A stretch of DNA of 64,000 nt from Clostridiales bacterium 1_7_47FAA (GTDB taxonomy: Bacteria > Bacillota > Clostridia > Lachnospirales > Lachnospiraceae). The notes beneath the pieces were generated by a model, which made no database searches, was not told the DNA's origin, and saw only the letters and a program-made list of their open reading frames with translations. The translations under genes were made by a program, and so were the position numbers. Shown here piece by piece: positions 26,229 through 33,185 of this stretch. The stretch is from NCBI GenBank assembly GCA_000155435.1, contig DS990260.1, positions 2,770,984 through 2,834,983 on the forward strand, given 5' to 3'. Within the stretch, counting starts at the first letter, position 1; the number at the start of each line of letters is the position of its first letter.

Positions 26229-27698
26229 TTAACGTCCTACCATACCCATTTTATTGATAATCATATCCAGCTGCTCATCCATGGTTGTCATGAGACGCCC
26301 CAGGGCCTGATACGCTTTGTTATATGTCATCATATTGATTCCCTCTTCATTGAGGGAAACCCCGGAAACGCCCATGCGCTCCGACTCCACGCTTTCCGCA
26401 ATGGACAGGGAAGCCTGCATCCTGGCGCTGTTGGTCTTAATTTCACTTCCCAGTGTATTGGTGGTCTTGGTGATAAACTCACTGAATGTACCTGAGAACC
26501 CGCTGCCAAAATTAAAATCCTGCTCCAGGGCCGCCTTCATATCCAGGATATCCGTGTTATCCAGATCTCCGTCCGGATTCTTATCCCTGATAATATAAGA
26601 GGAGTCCTCCGCCCACTTATCACTGATGGAAATGTTCCCGGCCGTGATATTCCCGTTCCCATCCCCGCTTAGAAGTTCCTTATACTTATCCGGAAAATCC
26701 GGGTCATCTGCATGAACCTTATTGTTGAACACATCCGCAAGCGTCTTTGCAAAATTATCCAGCTGGTTCTGGTAATACGGTATGCCCGACATGATGGAAT
26801 CATTGCCCGTAAGCATGTCGGTAAAGCCCTTGATTGCCCCGCTGCCCAAATTAGCAGTCTTGCCGTTGCTGTTCCAAGTAAGGCTGGTGCCGTCGCTGCC
26901 TATCATAAGCTGGTCATTGGTATAGGAAGCCCCTGACACATCCACCACGACCTTGCCGTTAAACTTAACCTGTACCCCGCCTCCATCCAGGTTCGTAACC
27001 TGGACAGAACCATATCTGGATAAGTCATCCAATATGGTATTGCGCTGGTCCAGCAGGTCATTTGGCCCATAATTCACCCCGTCATAATCGCTGTTTGCAA
27101 ATATCTCATGGGCAATGGACTTATTCAGTTCCGACAGCTGGTTCAGCTTGGTATTGATGTCCTGCACCGCAATGGAAAAATCATTCTTGGTCTGCTCCAT
27201 CAGTGTCTGCAAATTGGCATCATATTCATTCAGGACCTGGGTCACGGCCTTAAACGCATGCATGACAATATTGGCGTTGGTCTCCTGATACGGATTCTGG
27301 CTGAAATCCGCCAGGGACTGGGACAATGCGGTAAGGGCCGACTTAATGCCGGTGCCTTCCACCTCCGGGTCACTGATGATTCCCTCAATCTGGTCCAGGA
27401 TGGCTGCCTTCTGGTCAAAATACCCAACATCGCTGTACTGTTCCCTGAACTTGGCGTCCAGGTATGGATTGCGTATCTGGGCTACTCCCTTTGCATCCAC
27501 GCCCTGTCCTGCCAGGGGTATGGAACTGTAATTGAACTGGCTGCTCCCATAGACATTGACGCTTACTGAATCCAGACGCTGTCTGGTATATCCCTTTGTA
27601 TTAACATTACTTATATTATTTCCCACGATATCAATGGCTTTCTGGTTTACCATGATACCCCTCTTAGCTGTCTCCAGCCCCATGAATGTCGGTCTCAA
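26229..27698 (-). CDS. flgK: Hook-filament junction protein FlgK
   Basis: A 489-residue axial protein. The N-terminus (RPTFMGLETAKRGIMVNQKA, then NNISNVNTKGYTRQR) and C-terminus (NMMTYNKAYQALGRLMTTMD) are canonical. First of the two junction proteins. I keep the TTG at 27698, with GGGAGAG upstream, because the family almost always starts with the MRxTF segment, although an ATG lies five codons in. Confidence 0.96.
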   Translation of the reverse strand: MRPTFMGLETAKRGIMVNQKAIDIVGNNISNVNTKGYTRQRLDSVSVNVYGSSQFNYSSIPLAGQGVDAKGVAQIRNPYLDAKFREQYSDVGYFDQKAAILDQIEGIISDPEVEGTGIKSALTALSQSLADFSQNPYQETNANIVMHAFKAVTQVLNEYDANLQTLMEQTKNDFSIAVQDINTKLNQLSELNKSIAHEIFANSDYDGVNYGPNDLLDQRNTILDDLSRYGSVQVTNLDGGGVQVKFNGKVVVDVSGASYTNDQLMIGSDGTSLTWNSNGKTANLGSGAIKGFTDMLTGNDSIMSGIPYYQNQLDNFAKTLADVFNNKVHADDPDFPDKYKELLSGDGNGNITAGNISISDKWAEDSSYIIRDKNPDGDLDNTDILDMKAALEQDFNFGSGFSGTFSEFITKTTNTLGSEIKTNSARMQASLSIAESVESERMGVSGVSLNEEGINMMTYNKAYQALGRLMTTMDEQLDMIINKMGMVGR

Positions 27699-27727
27699 TC
27701 TGCCACTCTCCCTGTATCAGCCTGATA

Positions 27728-28174
27728 TCAGGCCTTTTTCTCCAGCTTGCTCCCCTTTTGTACGGTCGGGCGTCCATAGATTCCTGTGGGATTGCCCACC
27801 ATCCTGGAATCAATGCCCATGCGTTCCAGTTCAGACTTCGCAAGCACCTCTGCCTTCTTGTTATAATACTGGATATTGCCGATGGATCCGTCAATCCTCC
27901 GGTACAGCTCCAGCAGTTCCTTCCGCTCACTGTCCTTTGCCTCATCAGCTATCTGTTTTAACGTCCTGCCATCCAATCCATGGGCAGTAAACAGTTCCTG
28001 GCGTCTGTGTTCCAGGTTCTCAAGCTTCTTATCCATGGCCTGCTGCATCATGATGGTCTGCTCCACCTTATCCAGCTCCCTGGTCATCAGAAGTCCCAGC
28101 TTTTCTACCTGCTTCTGCTCCATGGCCTCCAGGGCCTCTGTGTATTCCAATAAAAAATCAATGATTTCTTCCAA
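27728..28174 (-). CDS. flgN: FlgK/FlgL export chaperone FlgN
   Basis: A 148-residue helical protein with FlgN-family pattern (long N-terminal helix from MEEIIDFLLEYTEAL, C-terminal NPTGIYGRPTVQKG tail that resembles the FlgN C-terminus). It escorts FlgK and FlgL to the export gate. Start is TTG with AAGGGGAAG upstream. It lies between flgM and flgK, the conserved place. Confidence 0.9.
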   Translation of the reverse strand: MEEIIDFLLEYTEALEAMEQKQVEKLGLLMTRELDKVEQTIMMQQAMDKKLENLEHRRQELFTAHGLDGRTLKQIADEAKDSERKELLELYRRIDGSIGNIQYYNKKAEVLAKSELERMGIDSRMVGNPTGIYGRPTVQKGSKLEKKA

Positions 28175-28187
28175 TTGCTTCCCCTTC

Positions 28188-28490
28188 CTACAGACCGCTC
28201 ATCAGACGCCTTGCAATCTGTTCAGCCGAAACCTGGTATGTGCCGTCCTGTACCTGCTGCTTAAGGACAGCTATCCGCTCTGCCGGGGCCTCTTCTTCCA
28301 TGGACCTGGTCAATGCCGCTGCAAATGCGGAAGCATCGCTTTTCTTGGCCCCTTCACTGCTGATGCAGATGGCATCCCCTCTGGCCTTCCCGGCTGCCTG
28401 GGGAGACACGGGAGCACTTTTCTCCGTATGTTTTGCACTGCTCACAGCGTTCTGGTACGCTGCGTAATTTCTCGTAATCTTCATATCCAT
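28188..28490 (-). CDS. flgM: Anti-sigma-28 factor FlgM
   Basis: A 100-residue protein, disordered and Ala/Ser-rich in the first half, with the helical C-terminal sigma-binding part (RIAVLKQQVQDGTYQVSAEQ, then IARRLMSGL). It holds FliA until the hook is complete, then is exported. The ATG at 28490 has AAAGGAAGCCGGG upstream. A sigma-28 promoter lies 74 bases ahead of it, so FlgM is made under control of its own target. Confidence 0.93.
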   Translation of the reverse strand: MDMKITRNYAAYQNAVSSAKHTEKSAPVSPQAAGKARGDAICISSEGAKKSDASAFAAALTRSMEEEAPAERIAVLKQQVQDGTYQVSAEQIARRLMSGL

Positions 28491-28563
28491 AGCCCGGCTT
28501 CCTTTCCTTAGGTGCTCTTTGTATGGCAATACTTATGTCCTGATTCTATTAACCTTATAATAG

Positions 28564-28590
28564 TTATCGAACGCCAAGTTGAAAACTTTA
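28564..28590 (-). promoter_or_regulatory. Sigma-28 (FliA) promoter of flagellar operon A
   Basis: On the minus strand TAAAGTTT, an 11-base spacer and TTCGATAA match the sigma-28 consensus TAAAGTTT-N11-GCCGATAA in all of the -35 and six of eight -10 bases. It precedes flgM and so probably the whole run to ftsX. Confidence 0.88.
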
Positions 28591-28621
28591 CAGGTTAAAT
28601 GTTATTTTTTATATTTTTCAA

Positions 28622-28682
28622 ATAAAAAGCCGCCGGGGCGCTGCCTGAAATGATACCATTCCCGGCACTGCCCTGACGGCTT
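28622..28682 (-). terminator. Intrinsic terminator after comFB
   Basis: A long imperfect stem starting AAGCCGTCAGGGC and closing GCCCCGGCGGCTT runs into TTTTTATTT on the minus strand. It insulates the parA-comFB unit from the flgM promoter. Confidence 0.85.
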
Positions 28683-28715
28683 ATGACCTTCCAATCCCAT
28701 TGTGCATGCTGGCGC

Positions 28716-29249
28716 TTAATGCCACGGTTCCTTCTTCACCACCAGAATGGCCTGCACAAGGGCCCCTGTGACCTCCGAACCGTTCTCCAGTTCTGCCTTA
28801 CTGCGTTTTTCCTGGTCCCCTTCCTTCATCACCACATAGCGCGGTTTCAAACGGTTCAGGGCCAGGGCCGCAATATCCTTTTTACACTTATCGCATTTAC
28901 AGCAGTTAAACCTGTCCAGGGTGGAATCCAGCCGCGATATGACCAGTTCCTCCATCAGGTTCACCAGCACCATGTTGTTCTCTTCCTTAAATGGCAGGGT
29001 AACCGGATTGCGCTTTAAGGCTTTTGCCATGGATGCCGCTGTGGGCGGTGTCAGGGACCCAAAGCCCGGTGCGCCGGACATACCTGACGCAGCGCCTTCT
29101 GCTTCCCGTGCCATTCCGGCGGATGCCGCCTGAACGGCACCATCTGCATGCATATCCCCTGCATTACCCAGCGTATCCTTTTTTGCGGCAGACGGCATGA
29201 TTTTGCGGTACATCATTTCTTTATCAATCTCTGTCCTGGTCTTAGCCAT
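28716..29249 (-). CDS. ComFB family protein (late competence protein, possible cyclic-dinucleotide receptor)
   Basis: A 177-residue protein. The first ~85 residues are Ala/Gly/Met-rich and look disordered; the second half is a ComFB domain, NLMEELVISRLDSTL followed by a four-Cys cluster (CCKCDKCKK, Cys at positions n, n+1, n+3, n+6) and ALNRLKPRYVV. Bacillus ComFB is encoded in the competence comF operon with unknown role; cyanobacterial homologues have been reported as c-di-GMP/c-di-AMP receptors. Its ATG overlaps parA by 8 bases, so the two are coupled. Position in the flagellar region suggests a role in motility or second-messenger response (inference). Confidence 0.75.
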   Translation of the reverse strand: MAKTRTEIDKEMMYRKIMPSAAKKDTLGNAGDMHADGAVQAASAGMAREAEGAASGMSGAPGFGSLTPPTAASMAKALKRNPVTLPFKEENNMVLVNLMEELVISRLDSTLDRFNCCKCDKCKKDIAALALNRLKPRYVVMKEGDQEKRSKAELENGSEVTGALVQAILVVKKEPWH

Positions 29250-30012
29250 TTGCCTTAAGCCCCCTTTGCATCAATTCCTGAATCAGGCTCCCGTAATCCC
29301 GCACCGCATTGCAGTCAGGCGCATACTCCAGCACGGAACACTGCAGGGACTGGGCCTCCCTGAGCGCTACGCTCTCACGGATGAATGTTTCCAGAACAGG
29401 CATCTGCAAATCCTCTGCCACCATCCTGAGCGTTCCCTCCACCTCTTTGCTGAACCTGGTCCTGGGATTGTGCTTGGTAAGGAACACCCCCAGGATCTGA
29501 ATATCAGGATTACAGTAATTCCTGACACGGCGTATGGTTTCCTCCAGCTGGGTAATCCCCTGCAGGCTGAAAATATCCGAGAGCATGGGCACCAGCACAT
29601 AGTCAGCTGCCGTAAATGCATTCACTGTCAGGATGCCAAGGGCAGGCGGCGAATCAATGAGTATGTAATCATAAAGCCCCTTCAGTGAATCCAGGGCCTC
29701 CTTAAGAAGGAACTCCCTCCTGACCCCTGTAAACTCCAGTTCAATACTGCTGAGAAGGATGTTGGATGGAATTACATCTACCAATGTGGACTTCTGAACC
29801 GCATATCTGGGCTTTAGCTCCCCCTTCAGAACATCATAGATGGTGGCGCTCTCCGTATCCGCCCCCAATGAAAAACTCAAGTTTCCCTGCGGATCCATAT
29901 CCACCGCAAGGACCCTGTAGCCCATTTCCTTTAACGCCGTTGCAATCACATAGGCTGACGTGGTCTTTCCCACACCGCCCTTCTGGTTAGACAACGCAAT
30001 GGTTACCGCCAT
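29242..30012 (-). CDS. ParA/Soj family ATPase
   Basis: A 256-residue deviant-Walker ATPase: KGGVGKTT at residues 11-18 (signature Lys11), VDMDPQGN near 38 and LIDSPPALG near 118. Such proteins form ATP-dependent dimers on DNA or membrane and position plasmids, chromosomes, chemoreceptor arrays or flagella. It lacks the FlhG/MinD membrane-targeting C-terminal helix as far as I can see, and resembles Soj more than FlhG. No parB or parS is visible. It is cotranscribed with a ComFB protein from its own sigma-A promoter. Confidence 0.9.
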   Translation of the reverse strand: MAVTIALSNQKGGVGKTTSAYVIATALKEMGYRVLAVDMDPQGNLSFSLGADTESATIYDVLKGELKPRYAVQKSTLVDVIPSNILLSSIELEFTGVRREFLLKEALDSLKGLYDYILIDSPPALGILTVNAFTAADYVLVPMLSDIFSLQGITQLEETIRRVRNYCNPDIQILGVFLTKHNPRTRFSKEVEGTLRMVAEDLQMPVLETFIRESVALREAQSLQCSVLEYAPDCNAVRDYGSLIQELMQRGLKANG

Positions 30013-30065
30013 AATGTACTCCCCCAGGAACTCCTTTGTTCCTCATTTGTCATATTCTGGTTTTT

Positions 30066-30094
30066 ATTATATCAGGAAATGCGGGTTGAGACAA
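30066..30094 (-). promoter_or_regulatory. Sigma-A promoter of parA-comFB
   Basis: Minus-strand TTGTCT (30089-30094), a 17-base spacer and TATAAT (30066-30071), about 54 bases ahead of the parA start. Confidence 0.8.
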
Positions 30095-30181
30095 TTGGGT
30101 TTTTCTTCCTTTCATGGCCTATTTACACCGGATTTGCGGTTAATGCTGTTTTCTATGCAGCCGTATGGATATAAAGCCGGA

Positions 30182-30219
30182 GCGCTGCCGCGGGCTGATG
30201 ACAGCCAGGCAGCAGCGCC
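30182..30219 (-). terminator. GC-rich hairpin downstream of the DUF4143 gene
   Basis: Arms GCGCTGCTGCC and GGCAGCGC with GGCTG/CAGCC inside form a strong hairpin. A short TTTATA follows on the minus strand, so it may end transcripts from the DUF4143 gene. Confidence 0.55.
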
Positions 30220-30369
30220 CTATATCAGGAATTGCAATATTTTTACATCATGGTTTTCAAATTCGTAATGTATAGCATCCTCATATACATCTAAATCAAT
30301 ATTGTCAGTTGGCATTAGCCGTTCAAATTGATAGTTTCTTTCTGTCTTCACTAACACATCATTCTCTTT
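30220..30369 (-). pseudogene. N-terminal remnant of a YobI-like P-loop NTPase
   Basis: Directly after the DUF4143 stop, and in the same frame, 49 sense codons run to a TAG at 30220, with possible GTG starts such as 30351. The peptide contains NYQFERLMPTDNIDLDVYED and ends NHDVKILQFLI. From memory the first part resembles the N-terminus of large YobI-type NTPases just before their P-loop. Adding one base after DVK restores NIAI, the expected next residues, so this appears to be a frameshifted, truncated fragment. Family assignment needs a search. Confidence 0.5.
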
Positions 30370-31581
30370 TTAATATTCATCGCTTAGCAGGAAATCAGCA
30401 ACGTGCATGGTTTTGATTCCCTCATAATTGCCGCCCGCAAATGCATCTGTACGCAACACATACTTAGGATAGTTATCCCGAATATCAAGCAGCCTGCCAT
30501 ATTCGCGTTTTTCGGTTTCAGGGGAACCAATCTCCTGAGTCACTTGAATGTACAGCTTGTTTTCCTGCTTAATGGCAATGAAATCTATTTCAGCGTTTTC
30601 TAATTTTCCAACGTATACATCATATCCTCGGCGCAGCAATTCAAGATAAATGATATTTTCCAGCATGGCCGCTACACTGTTCGCTGAATATCCCAGCACG
30701 CTGTAACGCAGCGCCGGATCAGCCAGATAGAATTTTTCCTGTGTTTTCAAAATTTCCTTGCCCTGTACATCGAAGCGGGAACAGCGGTGTAGGATATAGG
30801 CGCTTTCCAGCTTGCTGAGGTAGTTATAAACCGTTTCGTTATCAATGGCCCGATTTTCGCTTTTCAGATATTTTGAAATGGAAGCAGCGGAGAAGGTCCG
30901 TCCAACATTGTCAAATGCGAACTTCACAATACGCTCCAGCTGATCCACCTTGCGGATTTGATTACGCCTTACAATATCAGTAAATATTGTAGAATTGTAA
31001 ATATCCCTGACGATGGTATATACCTCGTCCGGCGTGTATTTTTGCAGATGAACTGCCGGGAATCCCCCAAGCCGCAGATAATTTGCAAGTTCTGTGTAAG
31101 AGTCAAGAATCTCCGTATATTTCTTTCGGAAGGTCATATACTCGGAAAAGGATAAAGGGTAAATGCGAAATGCGATATAACGGCCAGTCAAGTAAGTAGA
31201 TATTTCAGAGGACATCATCCTGGAGTTTGAGCCGGTTACATAAATGTCTACATCATAGTCAGCCATAAGGGAGTTTACAACTTTCTCCCATGATTTTACT
31301 TCCTGAATCTCATCCAGAAAAAGGTAGGTCTTACCCTTTAAAAATAAATGCTGCTTGAAGTGTGCAAACAACGCTTTCGCTGTCTTTATATCCTCATATT
31401 CCAAAGAATCAAAGCTATAATGCAATATTTGCTCCTCATGGATACCCCGTTCTTTCATTTTATCCATCAGCATTTTCAAAATAGTTGATTTCCCACAGCG
31501 GCGGATTCCAGTAAGGATTTTTACAAATGGTGTATCCGCATATGTCATTATCTTATCTACGTAAATTGGTCTATTAATCAA
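30370..31581 (-). CDS. AAA+ ATPase with DUF4143 domain
   Basis: A 403-residue protein: N-terminal AAA ATPase with Walker A GIRRCGKST (Lys31) and Walker B YLFLDEIQ near residue 95, and a C-terminal DUF4143 part with a PD-(D/E)xK-like fold (ENAEIDFIAIKQENKLYIQV near residue 345). The family is common in anaerobes, function unclear; stress, defence or mobile-element links are proposed. Start is TTG at 31581 with GGAGG eight bases upstream; the GTG at 31590 lies inside that site. A clean sigma-A promoter precedes it. Its AT-rich composition differs from the flagellar genes on both sides, so it was probably acquired. Confidence 0.87.
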   Translation of the reverse strand: MINRPIYVDKIMTYADTPFVKILTGIRRCGKSTILKMLMDKMKERGIHEEQILHYSFDSLEYEDIKTAKALFAHFKQHLFLKGKTYLFLDEIQEVKSWEKVVNSLMADYDVDIYVTGSNSRMMSSEISTYLTGRYIAFRIYPLSFSEYMTFRKKYTEILDSYTELANYLRLGGFPAVHLQKYTPDEVYTIVRDIYNSTIFTDIVRRNQIRKVDQLERIVKFAFDNVGRTFSAASISKYLKSENRAIDNETVYNYLSKLESAYILHRCSRFDVQGKEILKTQEKFYLADPALRYSVLGYSANSVAAMLENIIYLELLRRGYDVYVGKLENAEIDFIAIKQENKLYIQVTQEIGSPETEKREYGRLLDIRDNYPKYVLRTDAFAGGNYEGIKTMHVADFLLSDEY

Positions 31582-31604
31582 AAAAGACACCTCCCATCTA
31601 TAAT

Positions 31605-31633
31605 AGAATACCGCATTTTCATCAAAATATCAA
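31605..31633 (-). promoter_or_regulatory. Sigma-A promoter of the DUF4143 gene
   Basis: Minus-strand TTGATA (31628-31633), a 17-base spacer and TATTCT (31605-31610), ending about ten bases before the ribosome site. Confidence 0.85.
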
Positions 31634-31662
31634 TAGTTTTTAAGGTTATAACCGCAAAACTT

Positions 31663-31705
31663 AAGTCTAATATAACCGTTGTCAGTGGAAGGTCGGATTA
31701 GACTT
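31663..31705. repeat. Inverted repeat upstream of the DUF4143 promoter
   Basis: Perfect 9-base arms AAGTCTAAT (31663-31671) and ATTAGACTT (31697-31705), 25 bases apart, lie 30 bases upstream of the -35 box. Could be an operator, or a scar of the insertion that brought the gene. The rest of the 31582-31893 gap holds the promoter above and the terminator below. Confidence 0.6.
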
Positions 31706-31795
31706 TGATTTTGTCACTAATGTAACTTCTTCTTGCACCCCCTCCTTTTACAGATTTTAATATTAGTAGAAATAATGGAAAAAGGATAAAGATAA

Positions 31796-31828
31796 CCCCC
31801 TCAAACCCTTACATGGGGTTTGAGGGGG
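31796..31828. terminator. Palindromic hairpin after the 106-residue hypothetical gene, with poly-G tract
   Basis: Arms CCCCCTCAAACCC and GGGTTTGAGGGGG close on a 7-base loop; on the minus strand TTATCTTTA follows. The right arm runs into a ten-base G tract (31824-31833), a likely slippage site. Confidence 0.75.
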
Positions 31829-31893
31829 GGGGGCAGGGGGAGATTGAGGTGCCTTTGCTATACAGTATGGGCATATCTATGTCATGGATACAA

Positions 31894-32214
31894 TTACATT
31901 AAGGAATTCTCCTTTTCCCATCCCGCCGCCCTGTTCTCTGACAAAAATCCCATCAGAAGTCCTTGGCTACTGAAGTCATCTACTTCGACTTCCTCCAAAA
32001 CCACATCAATCCTGTCTTGCATTTTCTCTTTCTGATGGAACCATTCTTTATCATTTTCCGGATATTGGAAATAACTGCGCTGTCCCTGTATGAATCCATT
32101 ATGCATCAGCCATTCCTCTGCTTTTTCCTTATCGGAAAAAACACGTATCTCCTCACCTTTCACCTCGAACTGGATTATCCCCATCTTCATACGTTGCATT
32201 TTGAGTAAATACAT
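31894..32214 (-). CDS. Hypothetical protein, 106 residues
   Basis: Family not recognised. A small acidic-to-neutral soluble protein with many Lys, Glu, Gln and aromatic residues (FIQGQRSYFQYPENDKEWF in the middle), no membrane segment and no signal. AGGGAGGT five bases before the ATG shows that it is a real gene. A possible promoter (TTGACA, 16 bases, GAAAAT) is at 32282-32309, 12 bases after an 11-base G tract on this strand. Lies in the AT-rich accessory strip. Confidence 0.6.
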   Translation of the reverse strand: MYLLKMQRMKMGIIQFEVKGEEIRVFSDKEKAEEWLMHNGFIQGQRSYFQYPENDKEWFHQKEKMQDRIDVVLEEVEVDDFSSQGLLMGFLSENRAAGWEKENSLM

Positions 32215-32258
32215 TTTTACCTCCCTTTCGTTTCGCTCTAACCTGCATCAGACCCGGA

Positions 32259-32785
32259 TTACGTCATATATCCTGTCATGTATTTTCCATCAAAATATAT
32301 TTTTGTCAAGAAGCGAAAAAGCCCCCCCCCCCTGTTTCCCCATTCCTTCATGATAAGTTCACCATAGCGGACATAGCCATTCATGGTAAGTATGACCGGA
32401 TATTTGTCAACTACGTTTTTGTATCTCACCCAATTGGGACTGACATGATCGAATATATCTTTTCATATTAATTCCTTTCATCAAACACGACACATGTAAC
32501 TGGACATTCAAGGCCAGAAAATAATAAATAAAAATTGCAGTACATTGCTCTGTCCTCTTCCACATATGGCTGGGGATACGGTTCGAAAAAGAGCTCATTA
32601 TAACATGTTTCTACCCAGTCTGTCATATGACTGCAGACAGCTTCTGCCCAAATGACTTCCAAAATCATTAAATATAAAGGCAGTGGGACAGCCGTATACA
32701 TCCGTGTAATCCAGATTCCATTTCATATATCTGTATGGACAGTTTGCATCCGGTTGATTGGTATCTTTATACTAAAAATATCCAT
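32259..32785 (-). pseudogene. Frameshifted gene remnant, family unknown
   Basis: An ATG at 32785 with GGGGA seven bases upstream starts a frame that stops after 20 codons, but protein-like sequence continues in other frames: NCPYRYMKWNLDYTDVYGCP, then DWVETCYNELFFEPYPQPYV and CNFYLLFSGLECPVTCVVFD, then DHVSPNWVRYKNVVDKYPVI ending at a TAA at 32259. At least two frameshifts separate these parts, so I read it as a broken gene of about 170 residues rather than several tiny genes. Many Trp/Tyr/Cys residues are reminiscent of small immunity-type proteins, but no family is recognised. An 11-base G/C tract lies in the last part. Confidence 0.45.
32322..32332. repeat. 11-base C tract (poly-G on minus strand)
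   Basis: Eleven consecutive C. On the minus strand it falls in the last reading frame of the broken gene and 12 bases before the TTGACA box of the 106-residue gene. Tracts of this length slip readily during replication. Confidence 0.8.
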
Positions 32786-33001
32786 TTATGTTTCCCCTGG
32801 TAATATCCAGCTACCTGTTCCAAAAAACTTGGCCAACCAGCCCTCATAGCAGCGCGCCATATTATCTTCATAGTTCTTTGTTTCCGGTGTTTGCAGAAGT
32901 GACCGGAGAAAAATGACAGCAACTGCCCCTGTTGCTTTTTTTATCTCGATATTTCTTTCCCCTTCCCAATTGCTGACATCCGATTGTGTGGCACTATCTG
33001 G
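32786..33001 (-). pseudogene. 3' remnant of an unknown gene
   Basis: Seventy-one codons without a start at the upstream end stay open to a TAA that abuts the next remnant's ATG. The peptide (SNWEGERNIEIKKATGAVAV then NMARCYEGWLAKFFGTGSWI) reads as the C-terminal end of a real protein; its upstream part is gone, replaced by AT-rich sequence and the flagellin terminator. No family recognised. Confidence 0.4.
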
Positions 33002-33093
33002 TTATAGGACCGTATTTAATATATATAATTATAATAAAAATCTAATAGGAAATCTATATTTAAAAGAACGAAGCAAAACAAATCCTCTGCAGT

Positions 33094-33146
33094 CAAAAAG
33101 GCACTGCCTCCAGACCAATGATAAATGGTCCGAAGACAGCACCTTA
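33094..33146 (-). terminator. Intrinsic terminator after flagellin
   Basis: Minus strand: AAGGTGCTGTCTTCGGACCA pairs with TGGTCTGGAGGCAGTGCCTT, with a few mismatches, and runs into TTTTTGAC. It begins about 40 bases past the flagellin stop. Confidence 0.88.
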
Positions 33147-33185
33147 ATATTCAAAAGAATAATATTATATAAACTTAAAATTATC

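Noticed and set aside
29242-30012. Reading the ParA protein as FlhG
   Set aside because: Walker region and length fit Soj better, flhF is absent and no membrane-targeting C-terminal helix is visible.
31663-31705. Inverted repeat as the ends of an insertion sequence
   Set aside because: Arms are only 9 bases, no transposase lies between them and no target duplication is seen.
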